The notes under the pieces were generated by a model. It was not told the DNA's origin. It made no database searches and saw only the letters and a program-made list of their open reading frames with translations. From Gigaspora rosea (taxonomy: Eukaryota > Glomeromycota > Glomeromycetes > Diversisporales > Gigasporaceae), in the NCBI GenBank assembly GCA_003550325.1, contig QKWP01001072.1, positions 109,086 through 173,085 of the forward strand: 64,000 bases of DNA. Reading direction: 5' to 3'. Positions 10,189-22,402 of the stretch are shown in pieces (the first letter of the stretch is position 1; every line of letters starts with the position of its first letter). A program made the translations under genes and the position numbers.

Positions 10189-11427
10189 TGGCAAGAAGGC
10201 TTGTACACAACAAAAGTGTAAGTAGTTGAAGAATATTAAACGGTTAGATGGATGGAGCTTTAGCCAGGTTCTTGTACCTGCTGTAACGGACAATGGGGTT
10301 GGGTATTATATTGCTTACTTCTAAATAAAGTAACATATTTTACCCTTACGAGTGCTGAAATGGATGCGTTTATTGGGACGACCAGTAAACTTCATGTGAT
10401 TTTACCATTAATTTTTGAATGGTCTACTATCTGAAGGAAGAATTGGTTACTCATTTTGTTTAATAAAAATTAATTTGGTATTATCCCTGCATCTACCATT
10501 TATCTTATCTTTTTTATTTAATTATACTTCTGAGAAATATTTCTTATTCGATTTTGCTTTTTATAGGCTGATATCAAAACTGTCCATTAGGTTAAATTTT
10601 TTTGGGAAGGAGGTCTTCTTGTTTCTAAATAAAATAGTTTTAAGCAACGTAGTTGCACTAAAACCAAGAACGGATGTACCAGTATATATATTCAAAGCTC
10701 TAATTAATTGTATTATATTTGATTATTAATTTGACTTTATTGCTGATCGTCAAAGATTATAAAAGATCTTAGCGAAAGATTTTAATCATTTCTAAATTTT
10801 GGTCAGTCTATGTAATTATGAAACATGATAGAACTTGATTTTGCGTGAATTAGATTGACGTTGATATTAAAAAAAAAAGAAAAAGTCTCAGATTTGCAAA
10901 AAGGGCGAGCGAAGCGAGACCGAGAGTCAAATAAAGGTTGCATTTGTGTACTATACTTTATTTATTTTTATATTTAAACCGAGTCATGTGTGCTGAGTGC
11001 TGTGTTATTCTATTTTATTAGAAAAAGAGTAAATTTAACATCTATTTAATTTCGATTATTTTACTAAAAAATTTAATTTCGATTGTTTTACTAAAAAAAT
11101 TAATTCCGATTGTTTTACTAAAAAATTTATTTTCGATTATTTTACTAAAAAAATTTAATTTCGACTGTTTTACTAAAAAATTTAAATTCGATTGTTTTCA
11201 TTAAAAATTTCAAATTACCAAGAATTGGTAACGTCATGTTATTGTCACATCGACTGTTATATCAAATTATTATTAGATGAAATGGTCTGTGATACCGTTC
11301 ACGTGTGTTCTTTTTTATTAAAATTAGCATATGATATCATGTAGTGGCTTTGCCGCTCAGCCTTATTAATAATTAAATGTGGCCAACCAAATTTATTGAC
11401 ATGACCAAGCGATTATAAATTAGCCTT
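10189..11427 (+). repeat. 1.2 kb dispersed segment, copy 1
   Basis: It aligns along its full length with 15163-16412: the same start (TGGCAAGAAGG), the same CGAGCGAAGCGAGACCGAGAG block, the same minisatellite, and the same end (GACCAAGCGATT…TTAGCCTT). Divergence is moderate, with many small indels. A plus-strand stretch (10290-10430) reads coding-like (GWVLYCLLLNKVTYFTLTSA, then EMDAFIGTTSKLHVILPLIF) in this copy but is frameshifted in the other. The ends lack clear inverted repeats, so the transposon class is unknown. Confidence 0.7.
11036..11205 (+). repeat. Minisatellite, ~28-bp unit, in copy 1
   Basis: Six imperfect tandem units of about 28 bases have the core TTTCGATTGTTTTACTAAAA. The counterpart at 16018-16205 has seven units, so unit number changed after duplication. 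Confidence 0.75.
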
Positions 11428-11586
11428 CCAATAATAAAATGAGGCCAAAAGCATGTGATCTTATTATATACTATGACGTTTATTTTTCGTCTAGTAAATT
11501 TCTTATAGGAAACAAAATAATTTTTGATTTGTTTATCATTTTAAATAATTTATATAATTTATGTTATCTTAATATTACATGAATTA

Positions 11587-11782
11587 TAGCGCTTTGCAAA
11601 AAGATATGACCCGGAAATTTTTTAATGTTGATGGCTGAGAATCATTGAGATTCCAGATTGTCTGTTACGTTATATTTTCGATTGGTTACATTTATATTTC
11701 TTTGAAATCAGTTTAATTCTTAAAATCTCAAAAAATCTGATTTTCACACGACATTGTGATCACATCATTTTGCAAAGCGCAA
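11587..11782. mobile_element. TA-flanked MITE, short member of family A
   Basis: The ends are TAGCGCTTTGCAAAAAGATA and, on the opposite strand, TTGCGCTTTGCAAAATG, flanked by TA at 11585-11586 and 11783-11784. At 196 bp it shares both subterminal regions with the 729-bp element at 1219-1947 but lacks the gene-bearing centre. Confidence 0.8.
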
Positions 11783-11830
11783 TAATTTACGCCCAAGTTA
11801 ACATGGTATTTTGAGCAAATAATCCTAATT

Positions 11831-14110
11831 TTAAGAATTTTTTACACTAGGAATTTTCTTACTACTACTAACAACATCAAATGTTTCGTTAAATTCCGGT
11901 ATGATTAAGTTTGATTCTATTAATTCTGACAATATCCGTTTATAGTCGGGATGGCTCCTTAAAAATTCATATGATTCTATTTCAGTTGATGTATTTTCAT
12001 GTTCTTCATTCAAAACGATTGAATCAGGTATATATAAAACTGTAGTAGTTCTTGTAAATTAAATTGACACAACTCTACAAGAAGTCTTCGTTATCATGCC
12101 ATTTTTTAAAAACTTTGCAAAGTTCTACTGATGGCCTGTTTTCAGGATTTTGATCCCAACATTTTTCATCATGTTATGTAACATTGTGGTTCTTCATTAC
12201 TTATAGGTGGTCGTAAACCATTAAAAACGATTTTTCTGATTTGTTCTTCAATTTGGTTTGATTTAATAAATCGTTGCTGATAATCCGTACAAAATCTCCC
12301 ACATTATTATACCGAATGAATGGATATCGAGTGCGGTAGTGTACAGTTTTTTTCTAAAGTTTCTTGTGCAATGTAAGGCAAAACCCCATAAATTTCATTA
12401 TCTTTCTGCCCGAAATATTGAACAAAAGAACGAGATCAACAATATAAGCACTATGTAGATTATCTTGTAAAATATTACGAATGGATCGCTTTTAAATCAA
12501 ATAACAAATTCAATTTATCCTTCCAATTCATTTTAGTAATTTCATGAAGATTCTGAAGTAAAGAACCCATATATGCGTATTTTAACACAAAAAAGTGGGT
12601 TTCATTCTCAATTCTTGCTATTCTGAAATGAGGGATTCCCAACTCCAATTTCACAATGCATTTTTATTTAAAATAATAATTGTTAGGATTATGAGTCAAT
12701 GCAAAAGAATTAAATTAAATAAGATACCTCATTAAATCAGTCTCATACAATTCTTTAAGCACAAAAAATTAGAATCAAAACTTAAGTTACATATTGGTAA
12801 TATTTAACAAGATCAGATCTTTTCATCTGGCCAAATATACAGTTGAGAATCAACCCTTTCCAATCATTTTAACATCTTCAAATTCGGTAATGATCCAAGC
12901 TAAATTGTATTTATCATTGCCCAACAATATTTATATCTACAGAAATATTGAGACCACCATATTCTGATTTAAAGATTTCATAAAATTTACTTCGTTCTGC
13001 TTGAAACCAATAATTAGCTTTTTCTATATATATTTGCATTCCAATATCATTCCAATAACAATAACCAATTATAGACATTCCTCTAAAATATCCTAATTTT
13101 GCTAACTTTTTTAAAGCATTATGCTCATCCTTTTCGACTCCGATTCCAAGTTTCCAACTACGGTGTTCCCTCATCATGCCCATCTCTGAAGATTTTTGAT
13201 AATAAATTAACGCCCTTTGTTCATCCTTTCAACTCCAATTCCTTTGATAACAATATCCAGCAGCAAATGGTCCGTTAACATTTATCAGCAGATTTTTGGA
13301 AATAAATAAATGCCTTGCGCTCATCTTTTTCTACTCCGTCTCCATTGTTATAACAAAGTCCAACATCAAATGTTCCCATTACGTACCCATATCGACAGAT
13401 TTTTGATAATAAATCAATGTTTTTTTCTCGTCCTTATAGACACCGATTCCAAATTTAGAACAATACCCAACCTTATTGTTCCTTCAGAGTTGCTCATTTT
13501 TGCAGATTTTTCATAAATGAAGGCCTTTTTCAACTTTTTCAAATCCAATTCCATATCGATAAAAATATTCAACATAAAATATTCCTTTATCAATTTCCGT
13601 CTCTGCAGATTTTTGGAAAAAATAAATGCCGTGTGTTCATCTTTTTCTACTCTGTGTCCATTGAGAATTACAACATCCAACATTAAATGTTTCCATAGCG
13701 AGCCCTATTTCTGCGTTTTTCGATAATAAATAAATGCCTTGCGTTCATCTTTTTCTACTCCATGTCCATTATGATAAAACATCACACATTATATGTTCCT
13801 ATAACGTGCCCATCTCTGCAGATGTTTGATAACAAAAGAATTCCTTTTTTCATCCTTATCGATATCAAATCCCTTAAGACAATTTTCTAACATTAAATAC
13901 TCCATCAATATCACCTTTCTTTCCTGCTTTTCGAAATATTCAACGTCCTATGTTCGTCCTTTTCGACTTCAATTCCATTGAGATAAAAACTACCAAAAAC
14001 ATCTATCCCTCGAGCAGAACCCATATCAGCAGATTTCTCAAAATAAATAAATGCTTTATATGTATCCTTTCGACACCATCTCTTTGATAGTAACAAAGAC
14101 CAACATTATA
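11831..14110 (-). pseudogene. Sel1-repeat / TKL kinase gene, decayed
   Basis: On the minus strand, Sel1 units can be read from ~14110 to ~12900 (KAFIYFEKSADMGSARG, FYLNGIEVEKDEH, GVEKDEHNALKK, YCYWNDIGMQIYIEKANYWF), interrupted by stops and shifts. Kinase pieces follow at 12660-12090: HFFVLKYAYMGSLLQNLHEI, then NILQDNLHSAYIVDL, then YGVLPYIAQETL, FGIIMWEI, GLRPPISNEE and CWDQNPENRPS. The catalytic-loop segment that should precede NILQD (YNIIHCDLHSG in the 44.6 kb gene) is missing, DLG reads DLV, and several frames are broken. The last open piece (12013-11831) is an acidic tail. The gene is clearly dead. It lies between two 1.2 kb direct repeats, and its Sel1 subtype (DEH…AFIYY…SADMGS) matches the fragments inside the LTR element. 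Confidence 0.8.
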
Positions 14111-15162
14111 TATTTCATCTGAGGTCGTCCTATATTGGGTTAGATTAAGTTTTAGGTAGTTATATATAAGCAAAATTGTCTTTCCAACATGTTTGTTAAC
14201 CTACCGAGGCGATTTTCTAATCTGATCCGGTAATCCAGGCCAAAAACTGAGTAATTGCTCTAGTTTTAAATACAGAGGACCCAAAAGACCAAACCATTAC
14301 TATTTTTACAAAAATTAAGAAATTCCGAGGTATTATCGATGAGGCAGATTTAACTGCCGTTTTTTGTATTTTTCAGTTTTTTTGCTTTTATTTATTGTTT
14401 TGCTTCGCGAATGGTCACATTATTTACCTCCGTTTTAGAGGTCCCAATATTATTGGTTATGTCGTTGTGTAACCATTTGGAAAAATTTATTTTCCAACAA
14501 TGACGATCATTTCCATTCATGTTGCACAACACATTGTAAAACTATTGTCACGGGCATCGGATGGATCTACAAAAATCGGACACAGTAAACTCGTGATTTA
14601 AGGAAATAAACGCCACTATAATTGAGGCTAAATGTTTACACTCGCGAATAAGGCTTGTCGGCCGAACAAGATAAACAAACAAACGCGAAACTCAAACAGC
14701 TCAAACATCCGAAGAACAAGTACGCGTAAGAAGAGAAGAAAGAAGACCGAGAATCAAGATATAATTACAAGTGGCTGTAATATGAAATATTACAGAGAAC
14801 GAAGCAAAGCCTTCTTTTTATTTGATTATAATGTCGTAATTATCGTATAAGCCCCTTACCTTAGAGTTATTTCCCCTTAATTATTTAACGATATTATCTG
14901 TAATTTATCCCTAAGCCCCTTAGGTTCGTTAAGTTATAAAAGCACTGTAATTTCCCCCTTGAAGAAAGCATCCTACGGGATTCCTATAATAAAAATATCT
15001 TAAATAAATTTCCTTAATAAATTAATTAATAAAATTAATTAAAATTAATACCAAATCACCAACGTCACGCCTCTGGCGAGTTGCCTTATTAATCAAAATC
15101 ATATATTTTTATACTTATTTTATTAAAAGGATACAATTCACCCCGTAACACTATATAGATGT
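14111..15162 (+). other. No intact gene; possible retroelement remnant
   Basis: From ~14640 to ~14750 the sequence is Arg/Lys/Gln-rich in translation, in more than one frame. From ~14776 (TGTAATATGAAATATTACAG) it changes to a composition with GCCCCTTA blocks and a TATAAAAGCACTG box near 14936, which resembles a solo or truncated LTR. No partner repeat is in the window, so this is only a suggestion. The rest is AT-rich with nothing recognised. Confidence 0.25.
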
Positions 15163-16412
15163 TGGCAAGAAGGTTTGTGCGCAACAAAAGTGTAAGTAGT
15201 TGAAGAATAATAAACGGTTAGATGGATGGGGCTTCTTGTACCTGTTGGGACGGCCAGTGGAGCTGGGGTATTATATTGCTTACTTCTAAATAAAGTAATA
15301 TACTGTATTTTACCCTTACGAGTACTAAAATGGATGCGTTTATTGGGACGGCCAGTAAACTTCATGGGATTTTACCATTTTAATTTTTGAATGGTCTACT
15401 ATTCTGAAGGAAGAATTGGTTACTCATTTTGTTTAATAAAAATTAAATTGGTTTATCCCTGCATCTACCATTTATCTAATATTTTTTATTTAATTATACT
15501 TCTGAGAAAGATTTCTCATTCGATTTTGCTTTTTATAGGCTGATATCCAAAATGTCCATTCGTTTAAATTTTAGGAATGAGGTCTTCTTGTTTTTTAATC
15601 AATAGTTACGCAACGTAGTTGCACTAAACCAAGAACGGATGTACCAATAAAATATATTCAAAGCTATTAATTGTATTTTATTATTAATTTGACTTAATTA
15701 CTAATCTTCAAAGATTATAAAAAATCGTAGCGAAAGATTTATAATCATTTCTAAATTTAGGTCATGTCTACGTGATTATGAAACATGATTAGAACTTGAT
15801 TTTGCGTGAATTAGATTGAGGTTGTCAAAGACGCTTATGATATAAAAAGAAGGCCCAGATTTGCAAAAAGGGCGAGCGAAGCGAGACCGAGAGTCAAATA
15901 AAGGTTGCATTTATTTACTATAATTTATTTATATTATATTTAAAACGAGTCATGTGTGCTGAGTGCTGTGTTATTCTATTTACATTAGAAAAAGAGTAAA
16001 CATAAAATCTTTTTAAAAAAAGTTAAATTTCGATTGTTTTACTAAAAAATTTAATTTGATTGTTTTACTAAAAAATTAAATTTCAATTGTTTTACTAAAA
16101 ATTTTAATTTCGATTATTTTACTAAACAATTAATTTCGATTATTTTACTAAAAAATTAATTTCGATTGTTTTACTAAAAAATTTAATTTCGATTGTTACT
16201 AAAAATATCAATTACCAATAATTGGTAATGTCATGTTATTGTCACATAGAATGTTATATCAAATAATTATTAGATGAAATGGGCAGTGATGCCGTTCGCA
16301 TGTGTTCTTTTTTCATATTGCGCCTTCGCCGCCCAGCCTTATTAATAATTAAATGTAGCGAGATCAACCGAATTTATTGACTTGACCAAGCGATTATTTA
16401 AAAATTAGCCTT
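15163..16412 (+). repeat. 1.2 kb dispersed segment, copy 2
   Basis: This is the partner of 10189-11427 in direct orientation. It has the same landmarks in the same order and a seven-unit minisatellite at 16018-16205. Together the two copies bracket the Sel1-kinase pseudogene. Confidence 0.7.
16018..16205 (+). repeat. Minisatellite, ~27-bp unit, in copy 2
   Basis: Seven imperfect units with the core TTTCGATTGTTTTACTAAAA are homologous to the array in copy 1. Confidence 0.75.
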
Positions 16413-17237
16413 GCCTGCTGATAGTTCGTAGAGTATAAATATGTAGATTACTAATCTTTTTAACATTCATTCTTGATTATTTAGCCCATTGTTAATCTCC
16501 AATCTTTTTTCGTATACGTGTTGAATATCGTTTCCTTATAAGTTTTCAATTAAACAATTTGCGTCTTTATTGATAAAACCCTTGACGAATCAATTTGACC
16601 ATGAAATATTATAATACAGTTAACTCTCTTTCAACGGGTTTCTTTATAACGACCTCTGGATGTTGAATGTTAAGGTTTTTCAAAATCATCAATATGAAAC
16701 TACAAAAGTTTAATTGATAATGAACTGTTTTCTTGACAACATGAAGTCCTTGACGATACCATTAATCAAATAAGATTTTCCTTCGACGATCTACGGATGT
16801 ACTAATCTATTAGTTATTCTTCAATTTAATGTTTTCATTATAACAAGGTTTGTTTTATTAGTCTTCTCAGTCAGCTTTGGATGCTTCCGGGAGATAAAGC
16901 CTTCTTGGGATAATTTCGGGCAAATGTGTCGATATAAAAACATTGAAAATGAGTAGATAAAATAATGCAACAAAAAAAAAATCTTATATGTACTGATTTT
17001 TTACATAATGATAATAATATGCTTCATCAATCGTCATTGGTCTCATAGTTTTCGCCTTTGTCAATTAGATTACGTGATGAAATGGTTTCGGGTATCATTA
17101 CTCGTGATACGTCACATTTTCTTTTTTTAAAACGGGAAAGATTTTCATATGTTCTGTTTTGATCTATCTTATCTATCTGAATTAGTAATAAATTATCACC
17201 ACTAAAATTTTACTATTACATAATAGCAAGTCTTGCC
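16413..17237. other. AT-rich intergenic, no gene seen
   Basis: No coding frame or RNA gene is supported. A short palindrome, GTATCATTACTCGTGATAC, lies at 17093-17111. Confidence 0.4.
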
Positions 17238-18252
17238 TTAAATAGGGGTCGTCTAAAGCCATGACCCACGTGACATTTTCGTGTAAATCAACCAAACGGA
17301 GTCGCGAAATTTTGTTTACACGGATCAGCCCGAAGAAGTCAAAAAACAAAAAAAAACGCAAGAACATAAAAACGGCATTCTAAACCTATCTTGGGTAGAG
17401 CTTGTACCCGTATAAGTGTTACCCGGGTAACCCGGTGAACACCTGTCAACCGGGTCATAGCTATCGTTAACCGGGTGACCCGGATAAATTATCCATAAGA
17501 ATGATAATGTGACGTGCAAACGTATGTACAGTACGATGTCCGTTGGGAGTGAGGTCATTTTAAATTTATTAATTCAAACCAGTTTCTTTTCCGACGGCCT
17601 CTAGCCGTTGGAGAATAAACTGATTATGTTACAGCTATTATCATGATTCTCGCGGCACCTGTAAAATTTGCCAAATGATTTTTAGGCCGGTTAAACTTAT
17701 ATATTAAATTTTTATACATAAAAATCAAATAAATTTATCAGTTACCATTATCATTATACGTAGTTTTTTAAAAAAATGCCTATAAGAGAATTTATGATTT
17801 TGCATCAACCAATCAAAAAAAAAAACGGGTTACCGGATTATTAAGATGACCCAGTTTATAATGTTGTAAACGGGTGAGTTACCCGGAGCTTAAATTTTTT
17901 AACGGGTACAACCTCTAAAAAAATTACATACTCTTAAGAGCTACCTCAATTTTGCATTAGCCAATCAAACAAACCAGGTCAACCGGGTCACCCGGGTAAC
18001 CCGGATTTTTTAAAACAATCCGGTTTGTGACCTGGTAATAATCTGGTAAACGGGTGGGTTATCCGGAATTTGAAATTTATTTCGGGTACAACCTCTAATC
18101 TTGGACAATTAATAAAAAATGTCGGGAAGGTAATTCTACCTATATTGATCCTAACCCTAACCCCGACCCTAATGCTAAACAGACTCTGATACGAATTTTA
18201 ACTAAAATTTCAAAAAATCACGTGGGTACATGGCTTTAGCCATCCCCCTTAA
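17238..18252. mobile_element. MITE (family B), split by a second element
   Basis: The termini are inverted repeats. The left side contains TCTAAAGCCATGACCCACGT and the right side, on the opposite strand, GCTAAAGCCATGTACCCACG. An uninterrupted relative lies at 57238-57547. Its middle (TTTGTTTACACGAATCAGCC, ACCTAACTTGGGTA, AAAATGTCGGG) matches sequence on both sides of the insertion here, which defines the insertion point. Confidence 0.75.
17398..18095. mobile_element. 698-bp CCGGGT-rich element nested in the family B MITE
   Basis: It is bounded by GAGCTTGTACCCGTATAAG on the left and, on the opposite strand, GAGGTTGTACCCG on the right, with TA on both sides (17396-17397 and 18096-18097). An extra internal copy of the end (GGGTACAACCTCTAA, ~17905) suggests a composite or tandem origin. 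The interior is dense in ACCCGGGTAACCCGG-like palindromes and encodes nothing. Confidence 0.7.
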
Positions 18253-18589
18253 ATAACATAATACAAGTAGGAAGATCAAAACAAAATATTTATTTATTCA
18301 AAAATTGTTTATCTCTCAAAAATTTGTATAAAAAATCACTTTTATACTCTAACAAAAAATCTTTCAAGCTTAATAATAACAAGCTTTATAGCAAATTCTA
18401 ATTTTAGCTAGAGATGAATAAGTTTAGTTTAGTCTGTTTGGTCCTAATAAGACCAGTCAATTAGAGCTTATTGGTAGTGCTCCTACAGACCGGACCCCGA
18501 TCCAGACTTTGTCAAATCTGAGTCTGGACTGATTTTCAGACTAATGATGCCTGACGCAATTATTTTCGCAATGACGAAAGGTTTTGTCA

Positions 18590-18730
18590 AATTTGCGTTT
18601 GACGAAACCCTTGACGATTGATGAAACCCTTGACGCTTAACGAAACCCTTGACGATTGATAAAATCCTTGACGATTGACGAAACCCTTGACGATTGAAAA
18701 ACACCTGACGCAACCCCTAACTATTGATGA
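18590..18730 (+). repeat. Minisatellite, ~19-20-bp unit
   Basis: About five units of the type GAAACCCTTGACGATTGAT, with single-base variants, are followed by a decayed unit. Confidence 0.8.
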
Positions 18731-19385
18731 AACTAACGCCCTAGCTCTCCAACACAAAAAAATTTTATAGCCTGTAATTTTAACCGATCGAATTTTAAGA
18801 TCAGGTGTAACGTAAAAATTTTTTACAAAAACAGGTAGCTCTAAATTTCTATTAGGAAACCATCTATTGCGTTCTAATTAAAAATGTTTCTCGTGAAATT
18901 TTACTAATAGTCACAATGGCTACTATATTTTTCTAACCCTAACCCTAATTATAACGCGGTTTTTTTAGCCTTAATTTTACACGTATTTTTACTTAGAAAA
19001 CAAACCACATTTGTTTTGATTATCACATTACACTTAATCCTAAATTTTAATTGGTCAAAATTACAGAAATACAGAGTGATCAATTCTTTGTAGAAGTGCT
19101 ACCTAAGATGATGAAGCTTTTAATGAACCCTTTCAATTGAAGAAGCTTTTACATTGAATCTAGACAAATTATTTTTTATTGCTAGCATTCACTAGCAACA
19201 GTGGAGCGTAGGATCAACTCATATCGGGGGTCACCAAATTCTGGATCAGGATGCATCGGAGTGCATTAGAATTATGGTTGGCTGGATTGGAATTGATCGA
19301 TTTTGCCCCAAGATCATAAACAATTTTACTAATGAAATCATATCCATTCATTGCTGTAGAACCTGCTAATTAGGCCTCTGCATGG
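18731..19385. other. No gene seen
   Basis: AT-rich spacer. A short CTAACCCTAACCCTAA-like run at ~18935 is interstitial and too short to be a telomere. Confidence 0.4.
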
Positions 19386-19393
19386 GCCAGGGC

Positions 19394-19769
19394 CAGTGTT
19401 GGAAATTTTAGACTTAAACACTGTTCTTATGAGAACAGTATAATAACTTCATGTGTTCTCAAACAATTGGTTACTGTTCTCACTAAAAAAAAAAAAAAAA
19501 CACATAATGTTATAAATATGAACTCCCTCAAATAAGTAGTTATTATGCAAATTGAAATATTATCCATGAAAATTAAATATGAATTTTTCATATAAATTTT
19601 TATAAGTTTTGGTTTGCTGTGAAATTATATTATACACTTATGAGAACATTATTATTATTTTACTGTTTTCAAAAAATTTTTTGATAGTAAACAGTAAAAA
19701 ATTTATACTGTTCTCAAATTTATAATAGTGTTTTTATGAGAACACTAAGAACACTAATTTCTAATACTG
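19394..19769. mobile_element. hAT-type MITE (376 bp) with 8-bp target duplication
   Basis: The ends read CAGTGTTGGAAATTTTAGAC and, on the opposite strand, CAGTATTAGAAATTAGTG. Flanks are GCCAGGGC (19386-19393) and GCCAGTGC (19770-19777), an 8-bp duplication with one mismatch. Internal subterminal copies of ACTGTTCTCA/TGAGAACAGT may be transposase-binding sites. Confidence 0.8.
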
Positions 19770-20067
19770 GCCAGTGCTACACATGGGTACCCTAAAGGTA
19801 GTATCATGAGGGCCAGGCCTGGGCAACAAACTACAAGTCCTAAGGTAGGGCAGGACTAAAAATATAAGCTCTAGATTACACAAGTAGGGCTTGGGTATTG
19901 CTACTACCCGGCCCATGTACCCTAGAGTAGCCCATTAATATGTTGTACAACCAATTATCTTACATAATTTTTTAATGATATATATATTGACATCTGGATT
20001 TTTTTTGCCCTTAAATAATTTTATTTTATTTTATTTTTTTTAAACAACCATAGATTTACCAAATAAC

Positions 20068-20770
20068 CGATATATATCAATAGCATATAGGTTGTATATA
20101 GGTAAGATAACAGGAGAGATTGATATCAGTAACATAACAGTAACATACAGGTAAGGATAGGAATCATATAGTCATTAGTCGATTAGTCGACGATTAGTCG
20201 ACTAATCGACTAAATTTTTTTATAGTCAGTCAATCGATTAGTTGATTAGTCGATTAGTCGACTAGTCGATTAGTTGATTAGTTGATTAGTCGATTAATCA
20301 ATTAGTTGATTAATTGGCTAGTCAATAAATATACAAAAAAATGAATACCAGGAATATAGCAATGAAAATATGAAATAGATGATTAATCTTATTGACTAAT
20401 TGACTAATCGACTAATTGATTAATCAACTAATCGATTAGTCAACTAATCGACTAGTCGATTAGTCGACTAATCGATTAGTCGACTAATCGACTAATTGAC
20501 TAGTCAACTAATCGATTAGTCGATTAATCGATTAGTCGATTTTTAGTCAGTCGACGACTAACAGTTTTAGTCGAATGACTAATCAACTAAAAATTTTTAA
20601 CTGATTTCTATTCTTATATACAGGGACATCCCATTATCTTACTCTTAGCACTATTGGACTAAGAGTAAGAAAACAAGATGTCCTTGTATGTTACTGTTAC
20701 ATTACCGATATCAATCTACCTTCCGTTATCTTACCTATATGCAATCCATATGCTACTGAATGCATCTATG
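20068..20770. mobile_element. Long inverted-repeat element enclosing a palindromic array
   Basis: The left arm 20068-20152 (GCATATAGGTTGTATATAGG, AAGATAACAGGAGAGATTGA) is matched in inverse by 20680-20770 (ATCAATCTACCTTCCGTTAT, CTTACCTATATGCAATCC). No coding sequence is present. The middle is occupied by the array at 20153-20615. Confidence 0.7.
20153..20615. repeat. GATTAGTC/GACTAATC palindromic satellite array
   Basis: About 460 bases consist mostly of TAGTCGATTAGTCGAC and its complement GTCGACTAATCGACTA in both orientations, separated near 20320-20380 by ordinary sequence. The borders are themselves inverted (AGGATAGGAATCA left; AGAATAGAAATCAG on the opposite strand at right), so the array looks like a separate inserted element with strong hairpin potential. 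Confidence 0.75.
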
Positions 20771-22106
20771 TACCTTCACCCAAAATAGAAATGATCATTA
20801 TTGTTGTTATTTTTGATTAACGTTAATAACAAAACTAAAAGTTAAGGTTAGGGTTAGGGTCAAGGAAGTGTTAGAGTTAAAGGAGGTTTTGGAAAGAAAT
20901 CTATACCAAAATTTTGCAAGGAATTTTTTTTGTTATAATGCAAAAAATAGTTTCATATGCGAAATTTCAAGATAAAGATGATTTTTTGAATAAACGAATG
21001 TTTTTTTAATTTTAACATTACACACTGATCGTTCGTGTAGCATCTATATATCTGATGCTGATTGGCTAGGAAGCAGTTTTCAAACTGGTTTGGGGGCACA
21101 TAGATGCACGCATATGCTACTAACATATATCAGTTATCATCAATTTCCTTTTGTTTTTATTCACATAATTTCATAATTTTGCAAACTGTATATGATCAAA
21201 ATTGATCTTTATATAACATAAAAAGTTTGCGATATATCAATATCAGTTTAATTAATTTTGGTAGTGATACGTGATGAGTTATTGAATTTAATAGCTAATT
21301 TAATCTACAGTATATTAATACAGTCAGACCCCTCTAAGTACACGTTATTGGGACCGGCACTGAGACATGCATTTAGGTGTTGCAATTAGGGAATAGCCAA
21401 TAATATTATAGTAAAAATTATGATCACATGTGCATATAGCCACTTATTATATACATGCATGTACATACACAAGCTTTAATAATATTTTACAATAGAAATT
21501 TTGGATGTATTAAATTTTTATATTCAAAGCCACCTAAAATTGTCTAATTTCTATACAAACACTTGAGATCAAGTGTTCTACAAAATTTTATTAGAAACAA
21601 TTCTTGCAATTCTAACATTTAGTACAGATATTATTATTATAAATTACTTCTAAAGTAAAATAACTACCATGCTATAACTTTTACCTTTGCAGTTTTATAC
21701 AAACAAACATTTTACTGATTAATAGTTACATTGCCTGGCCTATAAGTATTTATTACAAGATCACAAAAAGAGCAACAAAGCATAAATAGAGCAACAAAGC
21801 ATAAATGGGACAACAAAGATGATGATATATAATATCATACTATTAGTATAATTTATTAATAAAAAAAAAATAACAATTACAATGATACAATTAACATTGC
21901 TATAGTACATAATGATCGTACTTTTTTACATGTAAAAATTGAAAATTTTGATTGGTTAGGGAGGTGCCAGAAATCAGTGATTTCCTAGGGGGGTCTGGAG
22001 CCTAGTCAGGTTACTATATATCCCTTATTCTGATTGGCCAATACAACATATTATTTATATAATATATACTATATATAAAAATTTTATTAGTTAATAACTT
22101 TTGATT

Positions 22107-22402
22107 CACTGGTCCAATTTGGATGATTTAACTACCAAAATGATCCTCTCAAAGAGAGGATTCTAACAAGCCCAAAACCACAAGAATCTAATCACAGGAT
22201 CATAAGATCGATATAAATTTGTGCATTATTACTACATATATAGTATTTATTTAATAAATACTATATATATACTGTAGCAATAATGCACAAATCTATATCG
22301 ATCTTATGATCCTGTGATTGGATTCTTGTGATTTTGGGCTTGTTAGAATCCTCTCTTTGAGAGGATCATTTTGGTAGTTAAATCATCCAAATCGGACCAG
22401 TG
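22107..22402. repeat. ~296-bp near-perfect palindrome, copy 1
   Basis: Arms of ~145 bases run from CACTGGTCCAATTTGGATGA to its inverse ATCCAAATCGGACCAGTG. They contain GATCCTCTCAAAGAGAGGAT, itself a palindrome. The centre lies near 22255 (AGTATTTATTTAATAAATAC). Only a few mismatches separate the arms. Confidence 0.9.

Noticed and set aside
11036-11205. Regular ~28-bp repeats as a CRISPR array
   Set aside because: The units are directly adjacent without unique spacers, and the genome is eukaryotic, so this is a minisatellite.
14632-14850. Basic 72-codon ORF as a nuclear protein gene
   Set aside because: Two alternative frames look equally coding-like and the context suggests a retroelement remnant, so no gene call is made.
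18140-18160. CCCTAACCC-like runs (also at 3520-3570, 18935 and 20850) as telomere repeats
   Set aside because: Only two or three imperfect units each, interstitial and inside dispersed elements.
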